The notes beneath the pieces are model-generated. The model made no database searches and was not told the DNA's origin. It saw only the letters and a program-made list of their open reading frames with translations. A stretch of 64,000 nucleotides of DNA from Bradyrhizobium sp. B124 (GTDB lineage: Bacteria; Pseudomonadota; Alphaproteobacteria; Rhizobiales; Xanthobacteraceae). Positions 26,691-36,722 of this stretch are shown piece after piece (positions within the stretch are counted from its first letter, which is position 1; every line of letters begins with the position of its first letter). The DNA lies in assembly GCF_038967635.1 (NCBI RefSeq), contig NZ_CP152413.1, positions 4,278,001 through 4,342,000 on the forward strand. The letters are read 5' to 3'. A program made the position numbers and the translations under genes.

Positions 26691-26825
26691 CACTTCTCCC
26701 TCGCCCCGTTCTTACGGGGAGAGGGTTGGGGTGAGGGGCAGCCACGGGCGAGGAACAAGCCGAGTAGGCCCCTCACCCGGATCGCTGCGCAATCCGACCT
26801 CTCCCCGTAAGAACGGGGAGAGGTG
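26691..26825. repeat. Intergenic palindromic element, family D (serC-serA gap)
   Basis: Left half runs CTCCCTCGCCCCGTTCTTAC then GGGGAGAGGGTTGGGGTGAG; right half has CCCCTCACCCGGATCGC and a self-complementary end CTCTCCCCGTAAGAACGGGG. The halves pair with each other, and the right half can form its own 11-base stem. This is a well-known kind of Bradyrhizobium/Rhodopseudomonas intergenic element. It lies inside the serC-serA unit. Confidence 0.82.
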
Positions 26826-26837
26826 ACAAGAGAAAGC

Positions 26838-28010
26838 TTAGGCCGCCTTGGGCAACGCTGCCTTGGTTTCGGCGAAGGCCCAGTCGATCCACTGCGTCAG
26901 CAGTTCGACGTCCTTGGCCTCGACGGTAGCGCCGCACCAGATCCGCAGGCCGGCCGGCGCATCGCGGTAGTACGCGAAGTCGAAGCCGGCGTTCTCCTTC
27001 TCGACCAGCGCGACCAGCTTCTTGCAGAAGTCGGCCTGGGCGTCTGATGGAAGCGAGGTGATCGCGGGATCGGTGAACTTCAGGCACACCGAGGTGTTGG
27101 AGCGGATCGCGGGATCCTTGGCCAGGAAGTCGATCCAGGGCGTCCGCGCCTTCCAGTCGGCGAGCGCCTTGGTGTTGGCGTCGGCGCGCCCGATCAGCGC
27201 CTTCAGGCCGCCGATCGACTTCGCCCAATTCAGCGCATCGAGATAATCCTCGACGCAGAGCATCGACGGCGTGTTGATGGTCTCGCCCTCGAAGATGCCC
27301 TGGTTGAGCTTGCCGCCCTTGGTGAGGCGGAAGATCTTCGGCAGCGGCCAGGCCGGCTTGTAGGTCTCGAGCCGTTCCACCGCGCGCGGCGACAGGATCA
27401 GCATGCCGTGCGCCGCTTCGCCGCCGAGCGCCTTCTGCCAGGAGAAGGTGACGACGTCGAGCTTGGCGAAATCGAGCGGCTGCGCGAAGGCGGCCGAGGT
27501 CGCGTCGCAAATCGTCAGGCCTTCACGCGTTGCGCTGATCCAGTCGGCGTTCGGCACGCGCACGCCGGAAGTGGTGCCGTTCCAGGTGAAGACGACGTCG
27601 GACGCGGGATCGACCTTGGCGAGATCGGGGATTTCACCGTAAGCCGCGTTCAGCTTGGTGACGTCCTTCAGCTTCAACTCCTTGACGATGTCGCTGACCC
27701 AGCCCTCGCCGAAGGATTCCCAGGCGAGCGTGGTGACGGGCCGCGCGCCGAGCAGCGACCACAGCGCCATCTCGACCGCGCCGGTGTCCGACGCCGGCAC
27801 GATGCCGATCTTGTAGTCCGCAGGCACCTCGAGCACTTCGCGCGTCAGTTCGATCGCGAGCTTGAGCTTGGCCTTGCCGACCTTCGCACGATGCGAGCGG
27901 CCGAGGGCGGCGTCCTTGAGATTGTTGGGGTTCCAGCCGGGGCGCTTGGCGCAGGGGCCGGAGGAGAAATGCGGCACATTGGGCCGCGAAGCGGGCTTCG
28001 CTGCAGTCAT
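26838..28010 (-). CDS. serC: Phosphoserine aminotransferase SerC
   Basis: 390 residues of the alphaproteobacterial SerC type. PLP-binding lysine is Lys193 in [15 protein letters not shown]. The N-terminal [13 protein letters not shown] and [11 protein letters not shown] are typical phosphate-binding parts. It converts 3-phosphohydroxypyruvate made by SerA to phosphoserine. Gene order serC-serA on one strand with a 209-base gap supports a joint unit, interrupted by a repeat element. Confidence 0.95.
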   Translation of the reverse strand: MTAAKPASRPNVPHFSSGPCAKRPGWNPNNLKDAALGRSHRAKVGKAKLKLAIELTREVLEVPADYKIGIVPASDTGAVEMALWSLLGARPVTTLAWESFGEGWVSDIVKELKLKDVTKLNAAYGEIPDLAKVDPASDVVFTWNGTTSGVRVPNADWISATREGLTICDATSAAFAQPLDFAKLDVVTFSWQKALGGEAAHGMLILSPRAVERLETYKPAWPLPKIFRLTKGGKLNQGIFEGETINTPSMLCVEDYLDALNWAKSIGGLKALIGRADANTKALADWKARTPWIDFLAKDPAIRSNTSVCLKFTDPAITSLPSDAQADFCKKLVALVEKENAGFDFAYYRDAPAGLRIWCGATVEAKDVELLTQWIDWAFAETKAALPKAA

Positions 28011-28088
28011 AATCTACCCTTCCAGATAGCTGCCTCTCGGTGGGGAGAGGTTTCCCGCCGTCGGAAATAGTGGAAGGGCACCAAAACG

Positions 28089-28301
28089 TCAAGGAAGTTC
28101 CGACTTTTCCGGGACAGTCGGGGGATCACGGCTGATTGATGGAGCGTCCTCGACCTGCTGCATCGTCTCCTGATCGAGCAAATCCGCCGCGAGAGTCATG
28201 ATCTTAACTGCCCTGCGCCGGCTCGATACTTTCAAAATGCTCTTATCGCCGGCCTGCACGATGTACTCGTTGCCGACCCGCACGATCGAATAATCCGACA
28301 T
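28089..28301 (-). CDS. Small conserved-looking hypothetical protein
   Basis: 70 residues from an ATG at 28301, preferred because the N-terminal extension from 28373 is Arg/Pro-rich. The body reads SDYSIVRVGNEYIVQAGDKS then ILKVSSRRRAVKIMTLAADL, a beta-strand-rich start followed by a basic helix, somewhat like DUF2188-type small proteins. The tail is acidic and proline-rich. No function can be given. It lies upstream of serC on the same strand. Confidence 0.6.
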   Translation of the reverse strand: MSDYSIVRVGNEYIVQAGDKSILKVSSRRRAVKIMTLAADLLDQETMQQVEDAPSISRDPPTVPEKSELP

Positions 28302-28463
28302 TCCAATCCCCAGTCGCCGCCGCCCCGTGGGAGACGTCCGACATACCGGACTCGTTCCGACCCGTAAATTCACGGAGACCGGCTTAGTTTATTGGCTGTT
28401 AACCGGATCGCGCAGCAGCGGCTACCGCAGGCATTGTCTTGGATGCGGCACAACTCGTGCAGG

Positions 28464-28934
28464 TCAAAAGCGGAGCGTCATGCCGACATGGCTGCGCGCG
28501 AATCCGAGCCGCTCATAGAAGCGCTGCGCATCGACGCGTGTGTGATGGGTCAGCAGTTCGACCAGCATGCAGCCTTGCGCGCGCGCCTCCGCGACCGCCC
28601 ACTGCACGAGCTGCTCACCGATGCCGCGGCTGCGGCAGTGTGTTGCGACGCGGACGTCCTCGAGCAGGGCGCGCGAAGAGCCCTGCGAGCTGATACCCGG
28701 CAGCACCGCAAGTTGCAGGCAGCCGACGACGGCGCCCTCCCCGTCGACGGCGACGACAAGCTGCAGGTTGGGATCACGCTCGACCCGCGCGAACGCGTCG
28801 TAATAGCTTTGCGGCAACGGATCCTCGATCCGCTCGCGCGCACTGCCGAGCGGATCGTCCGCCAGCATGCCGACAATGGCGGCGACATCCTCGCGGCGAG
28901 CGCGGCGGATCGTGATCGATGAAGCTTCAGTCAT
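28464..28934 (-). CDS. GNAT-family acetyltransferase
   Basis: 156 residues from ATG (a GTG at 28946 adds four). The acetyl-CoA pyrophosphate-binding motif A is seen as LLEDVRVATHCRSRGIGEQL near residue 95-114, with the family R/Q-x-x-G-x-G form RSRGIG. Motif B is HHTRVDAQRFYERLGF. Substrate is unknown. It is followed on the same strand by a gene in the GST family only in the reverse order (the GST gene is upstream), with a small gap. Confidence 0.88.
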   Translation of the reverse strand: MTEASSITIRRARREDVAAIVGMLADDPLGSARERIEDPLPQSYYDAFARVERDPNLQLVVAVDGEGAVVGCLQLAVLPGISSQGSSRALLEDVRVATHCRSRGIGEQLVQWAVAEARAQGCMLVELLTHHTRVDAQRFYERLGFARSHVGMTLRF

Positions 28935-28952
28935 ATCGATGTTCACCAGAGC

Positions 28953-29543
28953 TCAGCGCACCGCCGGCAGGCCGAGCACATGCTCGGCGTCGGCGATCCA
29001 GCGGCGGGTCATGGGATAGCGTTCGAGCATGAGGCCGCCATCCTCCGCGACGCGCGTATAGGCCAGCAGCGAGACGTCGGCGAGCGAGAACGCATCGCCA
29101 ACCAGGAACTTCGCGCCGGCCAGATGCCGCTCCAAATGATCGAGCGCCACATAGCCTCGCTTGATGAGGTTCGGATCGATCTCCAACACGGCCTTGCCGA
29201 GATACACGGTCTGAAAGCGGCAGACGGCGACATAGGGCTCATGGCTGTTCTGCTCCCAGAACATCCAGGCATCCATCTGCGCCGCGCGATAGGGATCGCC
29301 GGGGATCAGATTGCTGCCGCGCGCGAGGTAACGGATGATGGCGTTGGATTGCGCGAGCGTGCGGCCGTCATCCAACTCGACCGTCGGCACCTGGCCCCAA
29401 CCGTTCAGCTTGAGGAATTCCGCCGTCCGGCTGCCGCCCTTCATGGTGTCGATCTCGACCCATGTGTACGGCAGCGCCAGCTTGTCGCACACCCATTTCA
29501 CCTTCAGGCAATTGCCCGAATTGGCGTCGCCGTAGATTTTCAT
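28953..29543 (-). CDS. Glutathione S-transferase family protein
   Basis: 196 residues. The N-terminal thioredoxin fold has KIYGDANSGNCLKVKWVCDK and WGQVPTVELDDG with the cis-proline and the SNAIIRYLA motif that binds the glutathione gamma-glutamyl. The C-terminal helical domain carries VGDAFSLADVSLLAYTRVAE, the N-capping/hydrophobic staple motif. A catalytic Ser near residue 8-10 is possible. It is the first of three GST-like genes in the window, all of different subgroups. Confidence 0.9.
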   Translation of the reverse strand: MKIYGDANSGNCLKVKWVCDKLALPYTWVEIDTMKGGSRTAEFLKLNGWGQVPTVELDDGRTLAQSNAIIRYLARGSNLIPGDPYRAAQMDAWMFWEQNSHEPYVAVCRFQTVYLGKAVLEIDPNLIKRGYVALDHLERHLAGAKFLVGDAFSLADVSLLAYTRVAEDGGLMLERYPMTRRWIADAEHVLGLPAVR

Positions 29544-29614
29544 GTGAGGTCGCTCCGCTTGCGGAGCAACATCGGATCAGCCGCAGTTTGCGGTGTCAAG
29601 CGAGGCGGCGTGCG

Positions 29615-30466
29615 TCAGAACTTGTAGCCGATGGCGGCACGTACGCTGTTCTGCGTGACCGACGTGTTCTTGATCGGCATGAACTTGACGTATTCCCATT
29701 CGCCGCGCACGAAAACACAATTCCACAACATGTATTCCAGGCCGAGACCAGCGGTCCAACCGGCAACGTAGGCGTCCGTTTTCGCATCCGTCGCGGTTTG
29801 GGAAAACTGCGGGAGCGCAAAGGTGGTCGAACTTCCGTCAGCAAAGTTAATCGTTCTATTCACGGAGCTTGTGACCGTGCGCGAAACGTCCATCCGGCCG
29901 ACTGCAAGGCCGCCGAAGGCGTAAGGCAGAAAGTCACCGGTTGCCCAACCCGCGCGGCCGCGGAATGTGATCTCATCCTTGAGCTTCAGCGAAGCGCTAC
30001 CATTCAACGTCACGCCGTCGGCGGCAGACGCGCCGACCGGCAGGACCAGGGTTGGCTGAGCGACTTGAATCGGACCCAGACTTCCGGAGGTCGTTGTCGT
30101 AAGGCCGGACCAATAGGTATAGTTTGCTTCGACACCGACCACGACGTCGTCAAACTGATAGTTGCGTCCGACAAACGCTCCGAAGCCCGAGCTTTGCGCA
30201 TTGACCCGGCCCAGCAGATTGAATTGGGACGTCGGCCCCTGCAGCGTGGTGTTGCGGAAGATGGAATTGGTCAGGGAAGCAACGCTGCCCCCGAAGTCGG
30301 TGTTGATCCATGTTTGGCCGACCTGACCGCCGGCATACCAGCCGTCCCAGTTTCTGGTCGGCGCGCTGGAAGCGGGAAGACTGCCGCGAAGGAAATCAGG
30401 CATGTCGGCCGCCTGTGCGCCGGTCACCGCCCCGAACATCATCGCCGCCAGCAAGAACCTACGCAT
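29615..30466 (-). CDS. Outer-membrane beta-barrel protein, Omp25/Omp31-like
   Basis: 283 residues with signal peptide RRFLLAAMMFGAVTGAQAAD. The mature protein is an eight-stranded-like barrel with alternating aromatic and small residues: NWDGWYAGGQVGQTW, GFGAFVGRNYQFDDVVVGVE, and a C-terminal strand ending SVRAAIGYKF with terminal Phe. It is the usual small porin-like surface protein of Rhizobiales. It is the second of two barrels in tandem on this strand; the first is of the same length, but sequence similarity is low, so recent duplication is unlikely. Confidence 0.87.
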   Translation of the reverse strand: MRRFLLAAMMFGAVTGAQAADMPDFLRGSLPASSAPTRNWDGWYAGGQVGQTWINTDFGGSVASLTNSIFRNTTLQGPTSQFNLLGRVNAQSSGFGAFVGRNYQFDDVVVGVEANYTYWSGLTTTTSGSLGPIQVAQPTLVLPVGASAADGVTLNGSASLKLKDEITFRGRAGWATGDFLPYAFGGLAVGRMDVSRTVTSSVNRTINFADGSSTTFALPQFSQTATDAKTDAYVAGWTAGLGLEYMLWNCVFVRGEWEYVKFMPIKNTSVTQNSVRAAIGYKF

Positions 30467-30579
30467 TGCAACGCTCCATCCCACTCACCGAATGCGCGTT
30501 GATCATCGCCTGTTAACCTTAACCAATCGTTGTCGCCGCGAGCTTTCGACCACTCAAGTTGCAGAAGCACGGCAAAGAA

Positions 30580-30608
30580 AAACGGCGCGGGGTGATCCCG
30601 CGCCGTTT
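30580..30608 (-). terminator. Strong intrinsic terminator after the first barrel gene
   Basis: Arms AAACGGCGCGGG (30580-30591) and CCCGCGCCGTTT (30597-30608) with a 5-base loop, followed on the minus strand by a TTTTTCTTT tract. It lies 39 bases beyond the stop of the barrel gene that starts at 31498. It is the clearest rho-independent terminator on this strand and separates the two barrel genes into two transcripts. Confidence 0.85.
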
Positions 30609-30646
30609 CAATCGTTAACCGTGAAGGCTCGAAATTAACCCTCAAA

Positions 30647-31498
30647 TTAGCCCTTGCGGATCAGCGGGGGCGGCGGCGGCGGGGGCAGCACGTCGCAGCA
30701 AGGCAAGGCGAAGCGTACGCCGAGCTTCACGTCCTGCGAGGTCATGTCGCGGAACTGGAAGGTCGAAGGACCGGCCGGCGTGCCGTCGAAGAAGTGGCCC
30801 TGGCCGTGGGCGGCGGTGCCCATGTCGAGGTAACGATAGGCCAGTTCAACCGTGAAGTTGTTGGTGACCTTGTAAGCGACACCGGCATGCAGCGCCCAGG
30901 CGAAGTTGGTCTTGGTCGCACCGTCGGCGATGAAGGAGCTGGTCAGGCCGGATCCGCTCGGGAACGTGGTGACGTCGGAGAAGGCCGAGGTCTTGATCAC
31001 CGCGGCACCGACACCGGCACCGATGAACGGGGTCAAGCAACCCCAGGTGCCGAGATCGGCATAGATGTTCGCGAGGGCGACCCAGCTCTGAACGCCGCCA
31101 TGATAGGTGTCGCCCAGCGAACTCGGCCCGGGGAACGTGAAGAAGTCGGTGCCGTTGAAGCTCACCTTGGAGCGATACTCACCGGTGATGTCGGCGCGGA
31201 ACCAGCTGTTGAACTGATAGCCGACGCCGACGCCGAACAGCATGCCGCTGTCGAAGCCGGTGCCGAACTGGTTGAACGTGGTGCCCGCCGGCAGCGTGTC
31301 GTAGGCATTGGCATGCAGCTTGGCCTGGGTATTGGTCATGCCGATGTCGCCGCGCAGATACCAGCCGCCGAAATCCTGGACCGGCGGAGGAGCATACGCC
31401 ATCGGGGGCGGCGGCATGATCGGCATGTCGGCAGCGAACGCCACCGAAGACAGCAGGGATGCCGCGCCTGCGGCAATCAGGGTCGTTACGCTACGCAT
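30647..31498 (-). CDS. Outer-membrane protein, beta-barrel (Pro-rich N-terminus)
   Basis: 283 residues with signal peptide RSVTTLIAAGAASLLSSVAFA, start at ATG 31498. A proline-rich segment (MPPPPMAYAPPPVQDF) precedes the barrel, which has GWYLRGDIGMTNTQAK, MLFGVGVGYQFNSWFRADIT and a C-terminal PPPPPPPLIRKG after DVKLGVRFALPCCD. The tail past the last strand is unusual, because barrels normally end in an aromatic residue. Found widely in Bradyrhizobium as an abundant outer-membrane protein. A strong terminator follows. Confidence 0.85.
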   Translation of the reverse strand: MRSVTTLIAAGAASLLSSVAFAADMPIMPPPPMAYAPPPVQDFGGWYLRGDIGMTNTQAKLHANAYDTLPAGTTFNQFGTGFDSGMLFGVGVGYQFNSWFRADITGEYRSKVSFNGTDFFTFPGPSSLGDTYHGGVQSWVALANIYADLGTWGCLTPFIGAGVGAAVIKTSAFSDVTTFPSGSGLTSSFIADGATKTNFAWALHAGVAYKVTNNFTVELAYRYLDMGTAAHGQGHFFDGTPAGPSTFQFRDMTSQDVKLGVRFALPCCDVLPPPPPPPLIRKG

Positions 31499-32004
31499 TG
31501 GCTTCGTCCTTTTGGGCCAGTGAGGCGACACGAAAGCCCCACGTCTGAAACTCACGGGCCGGACGATGCCAGCAAATGTTTAAGCGGCACTTAACCCTAA
31601 TTTTTAAGGTTGATTTTCTCTCACCTTTTGCTGCGGCTGTTGCTTATGGGTCCATCAAAGCGCGCGTGTGGCGGCGAAAGATTGGCGATCTCGCCACAGG
31701 TGCTAATGAAGCGTTGACGCAGGCGCAGGGTTTTGCCGGCACGCAGGCCCTGAGTGTTAGCGAATGCTTAATGCGCGCGGAGGTGAAGCGGACCAACTGC
31801 ACTAGCCAATGGCAGCGATGCGCTGTGGAGTTCTCATCGACGACCCGTCATCCTGAGGAGCGGCCGCTTGGCCGCGTCTCGAAGGATGAATCGGCCACCA
31901 GCCGGGCCGTCGATCCTTCGAGGCTCGCTCCGCGAGCGCCTCAGGATGACGGGTCAGGCAGTTCGCGATGACAGAGGCAGGTAGGGCCCTGGAGAACAGC
32001 AGCC
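31499..32004. other. Gene-free stretch with repeat element
   Basis: No recognisable gene. The first 100 bases are upstream of the barrel gene and include AT-rich CCCTAATTTTTAAGGTTG, a likely promoter area. 31844-31953 is family B copy 3. A 131-codon frame at 31576-31971 reads into the repeat and is not supported. Confidence 0.55.
31844..31953. repeat. Intergenic palindromic element, family B copy 3
   Basis: Left half CCCGTCATCCTGAGGAGCGG then TCTCGAAGGATG; right half CGATCCTTCGAGGCTCGCTC then CGCCTCAGGATGACGGG. It is the most symmetrical of the three family B copies. It lies 51 bases beyond the stop side of glmM and upstream of the outer-membrane gene. Confidence 0.85.
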
Positions 32005-33351
32005 CTAAGCCGCAGCGGCGTGGCCGAGTGCGCTGACGATGTTGTCGACGACCTCTTCCACCAGGATGCGATCGTCACCCTCGCCCATGACGCGGATCAC
32101 CGGCTCGGTGCCGGAGGGGCGGATCAGCAGACGGCCATGGCCGTTGAGGCGCTTCTCGCCGTCGGTGATCGCGGACTTGACCTCGGCGTCGTCGAGCGGC
32201 TTGCCGCTGCGATAGCGCACGTTCTTCAGGATTTGCGGCAATGGATCGAAACGCCGGCAGATCTCCGACACCGGGCGGCGCAGCTTCTGCACCACGGCCA
32301 GCACCTGCAACGCAGCGACGAAGCCGTCGCCGGTGGTCGAATAGTCCGACATGATGATATGGCCGGACGGCTCGCCGCCGAGATTGTAGCCGCCGCTCAG
32401 CATCTGCTCGAGCACATAGCGGTCGCCGACCGGCGTGCGGACCATCGAAATCCCGTGGCCCTGCAGGAAGCGCTCCAGCCCGAGATTGGACATCACGGTC
32501 GTGACGATGCCGGGCTTGGCCAGGCGCCCCTCTTCCTTCCAGCTCTGCGCGATCACCGCGAGCAGCTGGTCGCCGTCGACGATGTGGCCGCGCTCGTCGA
32601 CCAGGATGACGCGATCGGCGTCGCCATCGAGCGCGATGCCGATGTCGGCGCGCATCTCGCGCACCTTCCGCGACAGCGCTTCCGGCGAGGTCGAGCCGCA
32701 TTCCTTGTTGATGTTGAAGCCGTCGGGTTCGACCCCGATCGGCACCACATCGGCGCCGAGTTCCCACAGCGCTTCCGGCACCACCTTGTAGGCGGCGCCA
32801 TTGGCGCAATCGACCACGACACGCAGGCCGTCGAGCGAGAGGTCGCGCGGCAAGGTGCGCTTGGCGAATTCGATGTAGCGGTCGTGGACGCCGTCGATGC
32901 GGCGGGCGCGGCCGAGGCTCGCGCTCTGCGCCAGGCGGCGGTCGAGCGATTCGTCGAGCAGCTGCTCGATCTGCTTCTCGACATCGTCGGAGAGCTTGAA
33001 GCCCTGCGGGCCGAACAGCTTGATGCCGTTGTCCTCGAAAAGATTATGCGACGCCGAGATCATGACGCCGAGATCGGCGCGCATCGACTTGGTCAGCATC
33101 GCGATCGCCGGCGTCGGCATCGGGCCGACCAGCAGCACGTCCATGCCGACCGAGGTGAACCCTGCGACCATGGCGTATTCGATCATATAGCCGGACAGCC
33201 GCGTGTCCTTGCCGATCACGACGCGATGGCGATGGTCGCCACGCTGAAACACCAGCCCTGCGGCCTGCCCCACCTTGAGCGCGAGCTCCGGCGTGATCAG
33301 CCCATTGGCGCGGCCCCGAATTCCATCGGTCCCGAAATATTTGCGGCTCAT
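32005..33351 (-). CDS. glmM: Phosphoglucosamine mutase GlmM
   Basis: 448 residues from ATG 33351 (start of [13 protein letters not shown]). The active-site phosphoserine is Ser101 in ISASHN. The Mg-binding loop is DGDADR at about residues 240-245, the sugar-binding loop GEPSGH is near 322 and the phosphate-binding loop [15 protein letters not shown] near 415. It interconverts glucosamine-6-P and glucosamine-1-P for peptidoglycan and LPS precursor synthesis. It stands alone here; in many relatives it sits beside ftsH or folP, but none is seen. Confidence 0.96.
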   Translation of the reverse strand: MSRKYFGTDGIRGRANGLITPELALKVGQAAGLVFQRGDHRHRVVIGKDTRLSGYMIEYAMVAGFTSVGMDVLLVGPMPTPAIAMLTKSMRADLGVMISASHNLFEDNGIKLFGPQGFKLSDDVEKQIEQLLDESLDRRLAQSASLGRARRIDGVHDRYIEFAKRTLPRDLSLDGLRVVVDCANGAAYKVVPEALWELGADVVPIGVEPDGFNINKECGSTSPEALSRKVREMRADIGIALDGDADRVILVDERGHIVDGDQLLAVIAQSWKEEGRLAKPGIVTTVMSNLGLERFLQGHGISMVRTPVGDRYVLEQMLSGGYNLGGEPSGHIIMSDYSTTGDGFVAALQVLAVVQKLRRPVSEICRRFDPLPQILKNVRYRSGKPLDDAEVKSAITDGEKRLNGHGRLLIRPSGTEPVIRVMGEGDDRILVEEVVDNIVSALGHAAAA

Positions 33352-33479
33352 GATACCCCCAACACGGACCTCTCGAACCACCCGGCGAGAGAGTCCTGAA
33401 CGCCTACCAGTGTAGCGTGCATCGGCCTTATAGACTGCCAGGCGCTAAAATGACTTCAAAAAATATGATGAATCATTAC

Positions 33480-33499
33480 CGCGGCCGAACCGCGTTTTT
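33480..33499 (+). terminator. Small hairpin with T-run in an AT-rich patch
   Basis: Arms CGCGG and CCGCG with loop CCGAA, then TTTTT at 33495-33499, followed at once by CGGC-ATTAA-GCCG and A-runs. The patch 33440-33540 is clearly more AT-rich than the surroundings. It may be the promoter side of glmM or the 3-prime end of an unknown small RNA; no gene on the plus strand reads into it. Confidence 0.35.
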
Positions 33500-33568
33500 C
33501 GGCATTAAGCCGCTGAAAAATATATCATTATGGCCCTTCAGGCAATCCCCGGGAACGACTGCTGTCCC

Positions 33569-35002
<1,434 letters not shown>

Positions 35003-35019
35003 CGCAGCTGCAAACTCCG

Positions 35020-35153
35020 CGTCGTCCCGGGCAAGCGAAGCGCGACCCGGGACCCATAACCACCGATCGATATTGTTGCGCATGGCTGGGGCCACAGCGC
35101 ACTTCAACAACTTAACCCTGTGGTTATGGGTCCCGGCTTTCGCCGGGACGACG
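35020..35153. repeat. Intergenic palindromic element, family C copy 1
   Basis: Left end CGTCGTCCCGGGCAAGCG and CGGGACCCATAACCACCG; right end CCTGTGGTTATGGGTCCCGG and CGCCGGGACGACG. The whole can fold into a long stem around a central unpaired part. A second copy lies at 52467-52599. It lies in the gap between convergent genes lldD and the OB-like protein. Confidence 0.85.
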
Positions 35154-35177
35154 TGTTGAGAGAGACTGGCCTTCGCG

Positions 35178-35786
35178 TCACATCGGCGGTGCGATGCCGT
35201 CGCGGCCGACGTTGACACGGTTGGCTTCCAGCGTGCCGTCGTCCTTCTTCACCGCGCCGAAGATGATGATCTTGGCGCCCGGCTTCAGCTCCGACTTGTC
35301 GCCGGAGACGAAGGTGACGACCGGGGTTCCCGGCGGCACCACGACTTTCTTCTCGCCGTCCTTGTATTTCACCAGGATGTTCTGGCCGTCGGTGCCCTCC
35401 ACGGTCTCGGCGACGGTGGCGTTGGTCATGGTCGAGTTGGCGCGCAGGTCCCAGGGACGAAAACCTTCCGCGGCGCCGCGTTGGTTTTCCGGGAAGATGT
35501 GAACCGCGATCGCCTTCTGCGTTCCGTCCGGCTCGGGCATCGCGGTGACGCCGATATAGGAACCGGCCTTGATCTCCGACAGATCGGTCTTGGCGACGCC
35601 GAACACCGCGACGTTGTCGGTCGTGCGTACCTTCATATCGTCGCCGTCGCGCGACTTGATCGACAGCATCGCGCCGTCGACGGCCTCGATGGTGCCGCGG
35701 ATGCGCACCGTCGGCGGTTGTTGCGCCGATGCGGCTGAGGCAAAGGCAACGAGAAGCAATGCGGCGAACAGCGTCGATTTCGGCAT
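35178..35786 (-). CDS. Exported OB-like protein, paralog 1
   Basis: 202 residues with a signal peptide (STLFAALLLVAFASAASAQ). Two beta-rich halves: VRIRGTIEAVDGAMLSIKSR, DVAVFGVAKTDLSEIKAGSY-like IGVTAMPEPDGTQKAIAVHI, then MTNATVAETVEGTDGQNILV and a C-terminal NRVNVGRDGIAPPM. It resembles DUF5666-type OB folds, but family membership is not certain. The upstream gene encodes a clear paralog of the same layout, including the invariant central FPENxRG and the C-terminal GRDG(I/L)xPPM. Confidence 0.82.
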   Translation of the reverse strand: MPKSTLFAALLLVAFASAASAQQPPTVRIRGTIEAVDGAMLSIKSRDGDDMKVRTTDNVAVFGVAKTDLSEIKAGSYIGVTAMPEPDGTQKAIAVHIFPENQRGAAEGFRPWDLRANSTMTNATVAETVEGTDGQNILVKYKDGEKKVVVPPGTPVVTFVSGDKSELKPGAKIIIFGAVKKDDGTLEANRVNVGRDGIAPPM

Positions 35787-35938
35787 GGTGTTCCTCATGG
35801 GTTTGGCTGGCGAATCAGGGAACACCGGGGAGTTGCAGGTATTCCGTGCGGCTACCTCCCCTTCGCGGGAAGGCGACACGCAGGACAACTACGGACCGGA
35901 TGAGGATGCTGTTACTGCGATAACGAAACTGTCATCCC

Positions 35939-36023
35939 GTAGCCCGGATGGAGCGAAGCGCAATCCGGGACTTTCTCAACGTCGGCACCGTCCCGGATTT
36001 CGCTTCGCTTCATCCGAGCTACG
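35939..36023. repeat. Intergenic palindromic element, family E (between the paralogs)
   Basis: Arms GTAGCCCGGATGGAGCGAAG (left) and the complementary TTCGCTTCATCCGAGCTACG (right), with further pairing around CAATCCGGGAC and GTCCCGGATTT. It lies in the gap between the two paralogous OB-like genes. This GTAGCCCGGATG type is common in Bradyrhizobium. Confidence 0.85.
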
Positions 36024-36032
36024 AACCACGCG

Positions 36033-36656
36033 TCACATCGGCGGCGTGAGGCCGTCGCGGCCGACGCTGATTCGGTCGGTTTCGAGCGAGCCGTCGGGCA
36101 GCTTCTTCATGAAGGCGATGACCTTGGCGCCGGCCTTCAGGTCGGCCTTGTCGCCGGGAACATAGGTCACGACCGGCGTGTCGGGCGTGACCTGCACCTT
36201 CTTCTCGCCGTCCTTGTACTTGACCAGCAATGTATGACCGTCATTGCCGACGACGGATTCCGCGACCGTGGCGTTGGTCATGCTGCTGTTGGGCTTCAGA
36301 TCATACGGTCGCGAGCCTTCGCCGGTGCCGCGCATGTTTTCGGGGAAGACATGCACCTCGACCGCCTTCGGCACGCCGTCGGGCCCCGGCACCGTGGTCG
36401 TACCGATGAAGGAACCGACCTTGATGTCGGACAGCGCGATCTTGGTGAGGCCGAGCACCACCATATTGCCCGCCATGTGCAGCTTGACGTCCTCGCCGCC
36501 GCGCGACTTCACCGCGAGCGTATCGCCGTCGACGCTCTCGACGGTTCCACGCACCCGCGTCGGCGGCTGCTGCGCCAGCGCGTAAAGCGTGGATGCCGTC
36601 ACCATCGCAAGCGCAATGAACGGACGAATGACATGGGAACGGCTGGCAGGCATCAT
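36033..36656 (-). CDS. Exported OB-like protein, paralog 2
   Basis: 207 residues; ATG at 36656 or 36653 after GGAG. A signal peptide is seen (RPFIALAMVTASTLYALAQ). It has the same layout as the downstream protein: TRVRGTVESVDGDTLAVKSR, KIALSDIKVGSFIGTTTVPG, HVFPENMRGTGEGSRPYDL, MTNATVAESVVGNDGHTLLV and VGRDGLTPPM. Similarity is high along the whole length, so it is a tandem duplication. Function unknown; periplasmic. The pair is separated by a palindromic repeat. Confidence 0.83.
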   Translation of the reverse strand: MMPASRSHVIRPFIALAMVTASTLYALAQQPPTRVRGTVESVDGDTLAVKSRGGEDVKLHMAGNMVVLGLTKIALSDIKVGSFIGTTTVPGPDGVPKAVEVHVFPENMRGTGEGSRPYDLKPNSSMTNATVAESVVGNDGHTLLVKYKDGEKKVQVTPDTPVVTYVPGDKADLKAGAKVIAFMKKLPDGSLETDRISVGRDGLTPPM

Positions 36657-36722
36657 TGATCTCCGGGAGGGAACGCGGGGGGACTAACACGAGACACCGT
36701 TCCGGAGACGCTATTCCAGGCC

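Noticed and set aside
31576..31971. 131-codon frame in the gap upstream of the second barrel gene
   Set aside because: It runs into a palindromic repeat and has no ribosome site or homology-like pattern.
32020..33399. 459-codon plus-strand frame opposite glmM
   Set aside because: Antisense shadow of a well-conserved gene; Asp/His/Ala-rich with no family pattern.
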